Below are positions 1-9,196 of a DNA stretch of 64,000 nucleotides, piece after piece. A model generated the notes under the pieces. It was not told where the DNA came from and searched no databases. It saw only the letters and a program-made list of their open reading frames with translations. The position numbers and the translations under genes are program-made. Origin of the DNA: Bifidobacterium asteroides (GTDB lineage Bacteria; Actinomycetota; Actinomycetes; Actinomycetales; Bifidobacteriaceae); NCBI RefSeq assembly GCF_019469425.1, contig NZ_CP048272.1, positions 2,108,001-2,172,000 of the forward strand, in the 5' to 3' direction. The stretch's first letter is position 1; each line of letters opens with the position of its first letter.

Positions 1-2
1 TT

Positions 3-198
3 CAGGTCGTCTGTTTCGACAACACCCGTGAATCCCGCTATTCATCGCCCCCGCTCACCACCGTCGATTCTTTTATTGCGAAGTATGCGCTGATGGCTGT
101 AGAGCCGCCGATAGCACGTATTGAGGGATACGATGCTGGCCCGCAGGTGTTGACGGACTGGCTATCGTCTGGCCGAGCGGGACACCACGCGCCGCTGA
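3..198 (+). pseudogene. C-terminal remnant of a LacI-family regulator, frameshifted
   Basis: The reading frame enters from the left edge and gives residues typical of the last 60 positions of LacI regulators: a DNTRESRY-like stretch, then PPLTTVDSFIAKYALMAVE and IARIEGYD. Near position 160 this frame leaves the family pattern. Shifting one base gives YRLAERDTTRR followed by a stop at 196-198, which matches the usual RLVVRDST-type end. The gene therefore carries one frameshift at its end, or a sequencing error. Most of the gene lies outside the window. It probably regulated the decayed sugar-binding protein that converges on it. Confidence 0.6.
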
Positions 199-489
199 CT
201 GAAGGCCGACTCACAGCACAGGGGCAGTGCCGCGGCTTCCGTCCTGTCTGCTCTTCGAAGGTTCATGAAGTGATTCTAATTGCCGGTATTTCTGCAGCGG
301 ACGGCAGGCGGCAACCAGGAGGATTAAGGCGATCAGGCTGCCGATGATGCTGATATCACATAAGGACACCAGCGCATTACTTGCCGACCGCTTGACCGCG
401 AGTCCGGCAGCAGGAGCCCATCCATTTCAGATGCCCGCCGCCCCTTTCCGGCGACAGAAAGGTGCCATCGCACTTGGAAGCCCTGATCC

Positions 490-1590
490 CTGGCATACTA
501 ATCGTTTACCGCCTCTGAAAAACGTTTCGCCATAGTATGCCTTGGAGATATGGTCACCGGAAAACGCGGCTGGCATAGACGCTGAAAATTATATTCCTGA
601 AATGCGGATCTGCGTTTTTCGAAGCCTGAGCCAGCACTTCATTGATCTTCTGCCCTCCGAAGTATGCAATGGGTTTGCCTTCACCGTCTTTGGCGGTGGT
701 TGAGTTCAGGAAATCCTTATCCGCCAGAGTCTTGTAGTCGGCCGGAAACGTTCCCGCGCCGACCCTTAGATTGATGGCGCCAAGGTCATGGGACGCATAT
801 TCTATGAACTTATAGGCAACGTCAGCTTTGGATGCCTTGTCGATCACCGCTAGGACGGAACCGCCATTCTCTGAATTGTGCTTCTCCCCTGCCTTTCAGA
901 CAGGCATGGGCACCACCCGCCATTCTCCGGCCGTCCGAGGAGCTGAGGACACAAGATTCGGCAGTATCCACGCTCAGCTGAGCAGGGCAGCCGTCGACCA
1001 GTCGCCAGGCTGTGATTCCATTCGTCGGACCAGACGGAAAGCTTCTTATCGACAAGATCCTCTCTGACATCTTCTGCCAGTAGTCGATAAACCTCTGGGT
1101 CCCCTTGTCGCCTGTCAGGTTGATGGTGACATTCCGCCCATCGTCTGAGGCGCTATAGGGGTAGCCTCCGAATGCCCGGATCATGGATTTGAAGAAGCCT
1201 GCATCGCCCGCGTCGGCCTCGATGTACGAACCAGCTGCTTTGGTCTTCCTGGCAGCTTCGTAATATTCATCCCAGGTCCTCGGAGGCTCCCCCACTCCCG
1301 CCCTGTCGAGAACCTCCTTGTTGCAGAACAGAGCCATTGGGCCGGGGTCCATGGGCAGACCGCAGATGCCGCCGCTGATGGCCTACGAAGACCAAGTGCC
1401 TCTGGCATAGTCCTTGCTGAGACCCTTTACATTTTTTTATCTGGTACTCAGGAAGGTCCTCGTAGCTGAATTGCGCGGCATCAGGCAAGCCGGAGCCTGC
1501 GGCAGCAGCGTTGTTCAGCGATTTGCACTGATCGTTGCCAACGACGGCTGCAGAGGTGCACTTTTAGCGGCCATGGCTCTCTTGAATGCG
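490..1590 (-). pseudogene. Decayed extracellular solute-binding protein (sugar ABC type)
   Basis: Pieces of one family 1 solute-binding protein lie in order but in different frames. An N-terminal fragment (about 1590-1425, CTSAAVVGNDQCK then DAAQFSYEDLPEYQ) leads to a middle piece (1352-1085, MDPGPMALFCNKEVLDRAG and PRTWDEYYEAARKTKAAG). A shifted segment follows (about 1085-850), where WSDEWNHSLATG and a GKWR-like motif can be traced. Next come a C-terminal piece (847-554, IDKASKADVAYKFIEYASHD) and a final shifted stretch (HISKAYYGETFF, about 552-500). At least four frame changes and no intact start make it non-functional. No permease genes remain beside it. Confidence 0.82.
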
Positions 1591-1677
1591 GGTGCAAGGA
1601 GGGCACGGCACTTCGCTCGTCCTGGCGACACCCTCGGACTGGGAGAGTGTTGGTGCGCGTGGTACGGTGATAGGCAC

Positions 1678-1714
1678 GGCCGGGCTGTCCCCGGCGCGCG
1701 GCCACAGCCCGGCC
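1678..1714 (+). promoter_or_regulatory. Strong hairpin in the 5' leader of the RCC1-repeat gene
   Basis: An 11-bp perfect inverted repeat (GGCCGGGCTGT at 1678-1688, ACAGCCCGGCC at 1704-1714) encloses a 15-nt GC-rich loop, 53 nt upstream of the ATG at 1768. No T tract follows, so it is more likely an mRNA-stabilising or regulatory stem than a simple terminator. It could also insulate the gene from upstream transcription. Confidence 0.5.
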
Positions 1715-1767
1715 AGGGGGGGTCCAGGGCACGGTTGCAACTCTGCGGAAAAGAGGGTTTTTCTATT

Positions 1768-4700
1768 ATGCGTCAGCGTCCGAGCTTGGCGGCCGCCGCT
1801 CTGGCCATCCTCCTGGCCCTGTCCTGCGCTCCTGCCCTGGCCGGAGGATCCAGCAGCCCATCGGAAGCAGCCACACCCGCCACCCTGGAAAACGCCGGGA
1901 AGCAGGACCCCGAAGCCCCCCGCCCGGATAGCCGGCAGCCCGACGCCGCTGGCAGCACGCTGACCGCAGCCCCGTCATCATCCCCGCTGGCCACGTTCTC
2001 GCCCCTGAGCCACACGACCCTGACGCCTGCATCACCCACGCGCGGCACTTCCGGCGATGCTGCCACAGCCCAGGCCCGGTCCCCCGCAGTCCGGACGGTC
2101 AGCTTCGACACGGCAGGCGGCGGCAGCGTCGACCAGCAGACCATCCCCGACGGTGGCCAGGCCAGCCGGCCCAGCCCCGACCCGTCCAGGGGCGGGTATG
2201 CGTTCGACGGCTGGTTCCAAGGCGACATCGCCTACGACTTCACCCAGCCCGTCACCGGCAGCATCACCCTCACCGCCCGATGGACCAAGGCAGACACCCA
2301 GCACTGGGCCATCAGCCCCACCCAAGGGCCCGCAGCCGGAGGCGCCAATCTCACCCTCACCCCGCCAGCACAGCGCGGCATCAAATTCAGCCAGGCCAGC
2401 CTAGGCTACATGCATTCCGCGGCCATCGGATCCGACGGCAACCTCTACACCTGGGGATACAACGGCGAAGGCCAGCTGGGCGACGGCACCAACACCGACC
2501 GGACAAGGCCAGTCCAAGTTGAAAAGCCCCAAGGCGCACCCGACGGATTCACATGGACACAAGTCAGCCTAGGCGACTATTATTCTGTGGCCATGGGCTC
2601 GGACGGGCAGCTCTACGCCTGGGGAAGCAACAACTACGGCCAGCTGGGCGACGGCACCAACACCGACCGGACAAGGCCAGTCCAAGTTGAAAAGCCCCAA
2701 GGCACATCCGACGGGTTCACATGGAAACAAGTCGACATTGGCTGGTATCATTCCGCAGGCATCGGCTCGGACGGCAACCTGTACACCTGGGGATGGAACT
2801 ATTACGGCCAGCTGGGCGACGGCACCAACACCGACCGGAACACGCCGACCCTGGTCGGCAAACCCCAAGGCGCACCCGACGGATTCACCTGGACACAAGC
2901 CAGCCTAGGTGGCCGCCATTCCGGGGCCATAGGCTCGGACAACAACCTCTACACCTGGGGATGGAACAGCAATGGTCAGCTGGGCGACGGCACCACCACC
3001 GACCGAAACAGGCCGGGCGTGGTCGACAAGCCCCAAGGCGCACACGACGGATTCACCTGGACACAAGCCAGCCTAGGCGGCTGGCACTCTGCGGCCATGG
3101 GCTCCGATGGCCGCCTCTATGCTTGCGGATTGAACTTCAACGGGCAGCTGGGCGACGGCACCACCAACGACAGCTACAGGCCGGTCCAGGTCGTCAACCC
3201 CGCAGGCGCGCCAGCAGGGTTCACCTGGGAACAAGCCAGCCTAGGCAACTCTCATTCCTCAGCGTTCGGCTCGGACGGCCAGCTCTACACCTGGGGATGG
3301 AACCAGTACGGGCAGCTGGGCGACGGCACCACCAACGACAGGAGCACACCGACCCTGGTCGGCAAGCCCCAAGGCGCGCCCGCCGGGTTCACCTGGAAAT
3401 ACGCGATCCTAGGCAGGTATCATTCCGCAGCGTTCGGCTCGGACGGCAACCTGTACACCTGGGGCGAGAACAACCCTGGCCAGCTCGGACGTGACGTCAC
3501 CGAAGCCACGCCACAGGGCAGGCCGGGCGTGGTCGTCTTCCCTGGCGCCGCCACGCCCACCAGTGTCCTGTTCGGCCAGGCCAAGGCCACGGGGAGGATC
3601 ACGCCTAACCCTGACGGCACCTGGCAGGCGTCCACGCCCAAGCATGCCCCGGGGGCCGTGGACGTGACCGTCGTCTGGAACAGGAACGGGCCGCAGCCGG
3701 ACGCGCACCTGCAATACACGTTCATCGCCCCCGAACACCAGGTCGGCTTCACCTCCAAGGACAGCGCCTGCCCCGCCCCCACGGGCATGCCCCCCAGCCA
3801 GGCCGTCACCCAGGACGGGCAGGCGGAACGCCCCCAGCCGGACCCGAAAGCCGACGGCTGCCTGTTCGACGGCTGGTTCCAAGACAATGTGGCCTACGAC
3901 TTCACCCAGCCCGTTACCCATAACATCACCCTGACCGCCCGGTGGACCAGGACGGACACGCAGCACTGGACCATCAGCCCCGCCCAAGGACCCGAGGCCG
4001 GCGGCACCAAGGTCACCCTGACCCCGCCCACGCCGCGCGGCATCCGCTTCAGCCAGATAAGCCTCGGCAGCAGCCATTCCGCAGGCATCGGCTCCGACGG
4101 CAACCTGTACGCGTGGGGAAACAACAGCAGCGGCCAGCTGGGCGACGGCACCACCACCGACCAGAACAGGCCAGTCAAGGTCGGCAAGCCCCAAGGCGCG
4201 CCAGACGGATTCACCTGGAAACAGGTCAGCCTAGGCGGCTTTCATTCCGCGGCCATCGGATCCGACGGCAGCCTCTACACCTGGGGAAACAACAGCAGCG
4301 GCCAGCTGGGCGACGGCAGCACCACCACCACCAGCCGGAGCACGCCAGTCAAGGTCGGCAAGCCCCAAGGCGCTCCCGACGGATTCACCTGGACACAGGT
4401 CAGCCTGGGCGACCAGCATTCCGCGGCCATCGGATCCGACGGCAGCCTCTACACCTGGGGAAGGAACAACTACGGCCAGCTGGGCGACGGCAGCACCACC
4501 AGCAGCAGCACGCCAGTCAAGGTCGGCAAGCCCCAAGGCGCTCCCGACGGGTTCGCCTGGACGCAGGTCAGCCTGGGCGACCAGCATTCCGCGGCCATCG
4601 GCTCCGACGGCAACCTGTACACCTGGGGGTACAACTTCAACGGCCAGCTGGGCGACGGCACCACCAGCAGCCAGGCAAGGCCAGTCAAGGTCGGCAGGCC

Positions 4701-5556
4701 CCAAGGCGTTCCCGACGGGTTCGCCTGGACGCAGGTCAGCCTAGGCTTCAACCATTCCGCAGCTTTAGGCTCCGACGGCCAGCTCTACACCTGGGGAGGC
4801 AACCACTACGGCCAGCTGGGCGACGGCACCCAGGTCGACAAGCACACGCCGACCCAGGTCGGCAAGCCCCAAGGCGCGCCAGACGGATTCACCTGGAAAC
4901 AAGCCAGCCTAGGCAGGTGGTATTCCGCGGCGATCGGCTCCGACGGCAGCCTCTACACCTGGGGAAGCAACGGCGACGGCCAGCTGGGCGACGGCACCCA
5001 GGTCGACAAGCACACGCCGACCCAGGTCGGCAAGCCCCAAGGCGCGCCAGACGGATTCACCTGGAAACAGGCCAGCCTAGGCTTCAACCATTCCGCAGCA
5101 TTAGGCTCCGACGGCAGCCTCTACACCTGGGGATACAACTACTACGGCCAGCTGGGACGCGAACCCTCCAACGCCTGGCCGGCCAGCCGGCCAGGACCGG
5201 TCGGCTTCCCCGGAAAACCACAAGCCACCAGCATCTGCTTCGACCAGACCCGGTGGCGAGGCGCCTGCCTTGCCGCCGGCAAAAACCTGGCGCCCAACCC
5301 CGACGGCACCTGGAACGCCACCACGCCCGCCTACACGCCAGGCCCCGTCCCCGCAGCCATCGACTGGACCCAGGACGGCATACCACAGGAAACCGACACA
5401 AGCAACACCTACCGGTACCTGTCCATCGCCAGCCTGCCCCTGACCGGAGGAAACGGCATGCTCCTCCTGCTCGCCACAGGACTGCTCGCCGCAGGAGCCG
5501 CCGCAGCCGCCAAAAACCGACGACAACAAACCCAAACAAACACTTCACACGAGTAA
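1768..5556 (+). CDS. Sortase-anchored surface protein with two seven-repeat RCC1 propellers
   Basis: A secreted wall protein of 1262 residues. The ATG at 1768 is preferred: AGAGG lies just upstream and a signal peptide follows (MRQRPSLAAAALAILLALSC, cleavage after ALA near residue 25). Order of parts: Ser/Thr/Pro-rich linker; InlB-type B-repeat (about 110-172, ending TLTARW); a TIG/IPT-like start (ISPTQGPAAGG); seven RCC1 repeats (about 200-577, each with a SLG..HSAAIGSDG core and W/C-G-x-N-x-x-GQLGDGT); a TIG-like end (ASTPKHAPGAVDVTV); then the same module again (InlB about 657-730, seven repeats about 759-1131). It closes with LPLTG (1223-1227), a hydrophobic helix and a basic tail, so a class A/D-type sortase should attach it. 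Seven RCC1 repeats normally make one closed beta-propeller, so two are predicted. Ligand unknown; adhesion is an inference. Confidence 0.9.
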   Translation: MRQRPSLAAAALAILLALSCAPALAGGSSSPSEAATPATLENAGKQDPEAPRPDSRQPDAAGSTLTAAPSSSPLATFSPLSHTTLTPASPTRGTSGDAATAQARSPAVRTVSFDTAGGGSVDQQTIPDGGQASRPSPDPSRGGYAFDGWFQGDIAYDFTQPVTGSITLTARWTKADTQHWAISPTQGPAAGGANLTLTPPAQRGIKFSQASLGYMHSAAIGSDGNLYTWGYNGEGQLGDGTNTDRTRPVQVEKPQGAPDGFTWTQVSLGDYYSVAMGSDGQLYAWGSNNYGQLGDGTNTDRTRPVQVEKPQGTSDGFTWKQVDIGWYHSAGIGSDGNLYTWGWNYYGQLGDGTNTDRNTPTLVGKPQGAPDGFTWTQASLGGRHSGAIGSDNNLYTWGWNSNGQLGDGTTTDRNRPGVVDKPQGAHDGFTWTQASLGGWHSAAMGSDGRLYACGLNFNGQLGDGTTNDSYRPVQVVNPAGAPAGFTWEQASLGNSHSSAFGSDGQLYTWGWNQYGQLGDGTTNDRSTPTLVGKPQGAPAGFTWKYAILGRYHSAAFGSDGNLYTWGENNPGQLGRDVTEATPQGRPGVVVFPGAATPTSVLFGQAKATGRITPNPDGTWQASTPKHAPGAVDVTVVWNRNGPQPDAHLQYTFIAPEHQVGFTSKDSACPAPTGMPPSQAVTQDGQAERPQPDPKADGCLFDGWFQDNVAYDFTQPVTHNITLTARWTRTDTQHWTISPAQGPEAGGTKVTLTPPTPRGIRFSQISLGSSHSAGIGSDGNLYAWGNNSSGQLGDGTTTDQNRPVKVGKPQGAPDGFTWKQVSLGGFHSAAIGSDGSLYTWGNNSSGQLGDGSTTTTSRSTPVKVGKPQGAPDGFTWTQVSLGDQHSAAIGSDGSLYTWGRNNYGQLGDGSTTSSSTPVKVGKPQGAPDGFAWTQVSLGDQHSAAIGSDGNLYTWGYNFNGQLGDGTTSSQARPVKVGRPQGVPDGFAWTQVSLGFNHSAALGSDGQLYTWGGNHYGQLGDGTQVDKHTPTQVGKPQGAPDGFTWKQASLGRWYSAAIGSDGSLYTWGSNGDGQLGDGTQVDKHTPTQVGKPQGAPDGFTWKQASLGFNHSAALGSDGSLYTWGYNYYGQLGREPSNAWPASRPGPVGFPGKPQATSICFDQTRWRGACLAAGKNLAPNPDGTWNATTPAYTPGPVPAAIDWTQDGIPQETDTSNTYRYLSIASLPLTGGNGMLLLLATGLLAAGAAAAAKNRRQQTQTNTSHE

Positions 5557-5735
5557 GCAGCCCGGGCCACACCCCCAACAGGACCCAGGCCAACAGGCGG
5601 CCCCGCCACCCCCAACACGACGGAGCCGCCACCACACCCAACAACCCTACAAACCACAACCAGACCCCAGCCGGACCAACCACACACCGCCAACAAACAA
5701 CCACACAACAAACACAATCAATGCCACCAAGATGC
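5557..5735 (+). terminator. C/A-rich, G- and T-poor tract, possible Rho-dependent terminator
   Basis: After the stop codon at 5556 about 180 nt are rich in C and A and very poor in T, and from about 5645 also in G, with no stable hairpin seen. Cytosine-rich, guanine-poor unstructured RNA is the classic entry signal for Rho, and no intrinsic terminator is visible behind this long gene. The call rests on composition alone. The rest of the gap to 6064 shows no recognisable gene. Confidence 0.35.
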
Positions 5736-6013
5736 ATACCTAGGCTTCAAGATAAGATTTCCGACAAACCACAGTTTGAGTCAAATAGCACCCATCGCTC
5801 CTGAATGATTCGATATGCAAGACCTTGGCGACTGCAGGGGCGCCAAAACCGTCGACAGCGCAGATGCAGCAGCACTGAGCAGCGTAGAGGCTCTCCTCTA
5901 CCTGAGGGGAGGGCACTTTCGTCACAAAGCAGTCAAGGCAATCGGCCTGGGCGGCCTTCCTAGGCTGGTATCGAGCGTACCAACAGCCGTATAGCGTCAA
6001 AGCGGATTACCCT

Positions 6014-6024
6014 CCCCCCCCCCC
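6014..6024. repeat. Homopolymer tract, 11 C (G on the minus strand)
   Basis: An uninterrupted run of 11 C lies 40 nt past the stop codon of the minus-strand P-type ATPase. Runs this long are rare by chance and prone to slippage. It is outside any supported coding sequence, so an effect would be on transcript ends. See the similar tracts at 36309 and 63555. Confidence 0.9.
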
Positions 6025-6064
6025 GATCGGCAGCACTACACAGGGAACCGGGAGGGCGAAAGGG

Positions 6065-9000
6065 TCACGCCCGCAGTCGTCTGACTGCCCACATGGCCAG
6101 TTTGCGCAGCTCAGAAGCGACCAGGACCAGAGAGGCCAGCACGATGCATTCCAGCCAGGCCTGGGGCCGGAGGGGGACAGTCCCGAAGGCCTCGCCCAGG
6201 AAAGGCAGATAGACCACAGCCATCTGCAAAAGGATGGAGACGCCGATGGCGCCCCAGAGCCAGAGATTGCCGAACAGGCCCAGGAAAGCCGATCTCCGGG
6301 ATGAGCGTGAGGCCAGCGCGTTGAACAGCTGGGCGAAGACCAGGATCGTGAAGCCCATGGTCCGCGCCTCACGCATCTGCGCCTCATGGCCGATCGCCTG
6401 GACCGACCTGTCAGTGAAGAGACCGCCACTCAAATGCATGTCCATGCCAATCAGGGTCACCAAGGCCATGACCAGGCCGATATAGACGATGTCGACCCAC
6501 ATGTTCCGGTCAATCACCCGGTCGTCGATGGACCGGGGCGGACGGCCCATCAGATCGTCGCTCTGCGGGTCCACTCCCATGGCCAGGGCGGGAGCCGCAT
6601 CGGTCAGAAGGTTGATCCAGAGCAGCTGAGTGGCCAGGAGCGGCACGGTCACGCCCGCCACACCGGGCTGCGATATGCCCAGAAGACCCGCAAAAACCAC
6701 GCCCCCGAAGACCGTGAAAACCTCGCCCATGTTGGAGCTGAGCAGGTAGCGCAGGAACTTGCGGATGTTGTCGAATATGCCCCGGCCCTCTCGTACAGCC
6801 TGGACGATGGTGGCGAAATTGTCGTCCGCCAGAATCATCTTGGCCGACTCCTTGGTGACCTCGGTCCCGGTGATGCCCATGGCCACGCCGATGTCCGCAG
6901 CCTTTACAGCAGGGGCGTCGTTGACGCCGTCGCCGGTCATGGCCACGACCTTGTCCTGGTCCTGAAGCGATTCGACGATCTTCAGCTTGTGCTCGGGGGC
7001 CACGCGAGCGTAGACGGAGACCTTGGAGGTGGTCTCCCGAAGCTGGTCCGCATCCATGGCATCCAGCTGCTCGCCGGTGCAGGCGGGGCCGCCGGGTTCG
7101 GTGATGCCCAGGTCACCCGCGATCCTGGCCGCAGTGAGTGGATGGTCGCCAGTGATCATGATCGTTCTGATGCCGGCACTGTGAGCCTGAGCCACAGCCT
7201 GGCGGACCTCAGTCCGAGGCGGATCGATGATGCCGACCATGCCCGCCCAGATCAAATCGCTTTCCAAATGGGCGCTCTCCTGGAATACCTTGTCCGCAGA
7301 CAGGAGAACTGCGGAAGCACGCTGAGTCTCCTTAGACAAACGGTCCGTCTGGCCTGTCCCAATCGTGCTTGACGGCCTCTCCCCCTCGTCATCTTCGGTC
7401 AGGGACGACAGTTCCTGACCGGATACAGGCCGGAAAGCCTGTCCTAGAGTCCTGTAGGCATCGCCGGACAGATGGCTGACCTGGGCGAGTATCCTCTCCC
7501 GATCAGCGCTAGTCATAGGCCTGACCTGGCCGTCTTCGAGAATCCGGTCGCACCGGCCGAGCAGCACATCGGGAGCACCCTTGCAGAAGAGGCGCGATTG
7601 CCCTTCGCTGCCGTCACGCGGAGCGGCCAGGACCGACATGAGCTTGCGCTCGGACGTGAAAGGAATCTCAGCCAAACGACGGTAGCCGTCAGCCTTGGCA
7701 TCAGCGCCGACTTTGCGAGCGGCGACAATCAGAGAGACCTCCGTGGGATCGCCGACGCTCTGCCAGTGACCCTGCCCGGATCCAGACTGGGCCTGGGAAT
7801 CAGGTTCGGCCTCGACCGGCTGCCAATGCAGGTCTCCGTCGTTGGCGATGGCCCCGACCATCAGGGTCTCTTCCACTGCCTCAGCCAGAGATGAACCAAT
7901 GGTATCTGTCAGTTGTTGATCATCTGACCCACTGGCCTCGACCGGCTGCATGGTTCCCTCCGGAGCGTACCCGGTGCCAGTGAGCCTGACCTGCCCCGAG
8001 GGGACGACCACCCGTTCAACGGTCATTTCATTACGTGTAAGAGTTCCTGTCTTGTCGGAGCAGATGACTGATGCCGATCCCAGGGTCTCCACCGAGCTGA
8101 GCTTCTTGACGATGGCATGATGCTTGGCCATGCGCTGCACGCCCAGGGCGAGAACCACAGTCAGGATGGCCGTCAGCCCCTCCGGCACAGCAGCTACGGC
8201 CAGGGATACGGCCATGAGCAGGGAATCAATCAGATCCTGGGTTGTCTGAAAGCCTTCCATCAGGGCCAAAGCAGCCAAAACCAGGGCGGCAATCAAGCAG
8301 ACGGCCAGTCCGAGGAGCTTGGAGACGCGGGCCATCTCCTTCTGTAGGGGCGTGGGTTCCTCCTGGGTATCAGCCAGCATGTCGGCGATCTTCCCGACCT
8401 GGGTGTCCATACCAGTAGAGGTGACGATCATGCGCCCGTTCCCCTGGGTCACTGCGGTGCCGTTGAAGACCATGTTGGTTCTGTCGCCCAGAGCCTTGGG
8501 CTGGTCAAGCCGACCGGGCCGCTTGCCCACCGGCAGCGACTCGCCGGTCAGCGATGCCTCGGCCACGCGCAGACCTGCGGCCTGGAACAGTCTTCCGTCG
8601 GCGCCGACCGAATCGCCTTCAGCCAGGACTACTACATCACCAGGCACGATCCTGCTGGTCTCCAGGCTGACCACCCGGCCGCCTCGCAGCACCGAGGCGT
8701 GCGGGGCCGTCATGCTCGCCAGAGCATCCACAGCCCGCTCGGCCTTAGCCTCCTGAGCGTACCCCAGGGCGGCATTAAGGATGAGGATGATCATGATGAC
8801 GATGGCATCAAAGGGCAGGGGCTCTCCGCCTCCTGATGCCGGATGTGAGCGTTCCACCACCCAGGCCACCAACGAAATGGCCGTGGCTGCCAGAAGCAGA
8901 TAGACCAAGGGGTCCTTGAACTGTTGAAGGAACTTCCTCCATCCAGGAACGGGAGGCGCTCCAGCCAGCTCATTAGGACCGAACCTGTCCAGCCGACGCG

Positions 9001-9196
9001 CCGCCTCGGCCTCATCCAGGCCCCGGTCGGGGTCAACATTCAGGGCAAGGGCAACCTGATCGACACCTACTATAGAAGGGTCCTTGAGGACGGGGCCATT
9101 CACGCTGCGCCTCTGCTCATGGCCCCGCCCTCCAGCCGGGATCACGCCGGTATCTGTCGATTGCTCATGCTTGGGGTCGCTGGTCAACCCAGTCAT
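6065..9196 (-). CDS. P2-type cation-transporting ATPase (calcium-pump-like)
   Basis: A membrane pump of 1043 residues that drives cation export by ATP hydrolysis. The ATG at 9196 has AGGAGAG four bases upstream; a longer TTG start at 9229 lacks one. All landmarks are present: actuator loop TGES (about residue 218), PEGL in transmembrane helix 4 (about 338), phosphorylation motif DKTGTLT (about 381), hinge TGDGVNDAP, and NLLTDAAPALAMG in helix 6, which fits P2A calcium pumps better than copper or potassium pumps. The C-terminal half has six further membrane segments. It is monocistronic, with a long AT-rich gap upstream. Calcium is the best guess, but P2 pumps for sodium or manganese look similar. 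Confidence 0.9.
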   Translation of the reverse strand: MTGLTSDPKHEQSTDTGVIPAGGRGHEQRRSVNGPVLKDPSIVGVDQVALALNVDPDRGLDEAEAARRLDRFGPNELAGAPPVPGWRKFLQQFKDPLVYLLLAATAISLVAWVVERSHPASGGGEPLPFDAIVIMIILILNAALGYAQEAKAERAVDALASMTAPHASVLRGGRVVSLETSRIVPGDVVVLAEGDSVGADGRLFQAAGLRVAEASLTGESLPVGKRPGRLDQPKALGDRTNMVFNGTAVTQGNGRMIVTSTGMDTQVGKIADMLADTQEEPTPLQKEMARVSKLLGLAVCLIAALVLAALALMEGFQTTQDLIDSLLMAVSLAVAAVPEGLTAILTVVLALGVQRMAKHHAIVKKLSSVETLGSASVICSDKTGTLTRNEMTVERVVVPSGQVRLTGTGYAPEGTMQPVEASGSDDQQLTDTIGSSLAEAVEETLMVGAIANDGDLHWQPVEAEPDSQAQSGSGQGHWQSVGDPTEVSLIVAARKVGADAKADGYRRLAEIPFTSERKLMSVLAAPRDGSEGQSRLFCKGAPDVLLGRCDRILEDGQVRPMTSADRERILAQVSHLSGDAYRTLGQAFRPVSGQELSSLTEDDEGERPSSTIGTGQTDRLSKETQRASAVLLSADKVFQESAHLESDLIWAGMVGIIDPPRTEVRQAVAQAHSAGIRTIMITGDHPLTAARIAGDLGITEPGGPACTGEQLDAMDADQLRETTSKVSVYARVAPEHKLKIVESLQDQDKVVAMTGDGVNDAPAVKAADIGVAMGITGTEVTKESAKMILADDNFATIVQAVREGRGIFDNIRKFLRYLLSSNMGEVFTVFGGVVFAGLLGISQPGVAGVTVPLLATQLLWINLLTDAAPALAMGVDPQSDDLMGRPPRSIDDRVIDRNMWVDIVYIGLVMALVTLIGMDMHLSGGLFTDRSVQAIGHEAQMREARTMGFTILVFAQLFNALASRSSRRSAFLGLFGNLWLWGAIGVSILLQMAVVYLPFLGEAFGTVPLRPQAWLECIVLASLVLVASELRKLAMWAVRRLRA

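Noticed and set aside
1414-1767. Upstream extension of the RCC1 protein frame
   Set aside because: The extra 118 codons overlap the decayed binding-protein gene, lack a signal peptide at their start, and the ATG at 1768 has both a ribosome site and a signal peptide.
2380-5160. CRISPR-like periodicity
   Set aside because: The regular spacing of about 170 nt comes from protein-coding RCC1 repeats; there are no short palindromic repeats with unique spacers.
3942-5804. Long Arg/Pro/His-rich frame of about 620 codons in the RCC1 gene
   Set aside because: It is an out-of-frame reading of the repeats, with low-complexity basic sequence and no family likeness.
5740-6000. 86-codon minus-strand frame rich in Cys
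   Set aside because: No ribosome site, no family likeness and no conserved motif; most likely chance.
6386-7372. Plus-strand frame of 328 codons opposite the P-type ATPase
   Set aside because: It is the complement of a clear ATPase gene and shows His/Asp/Gly-rich shadow composition.
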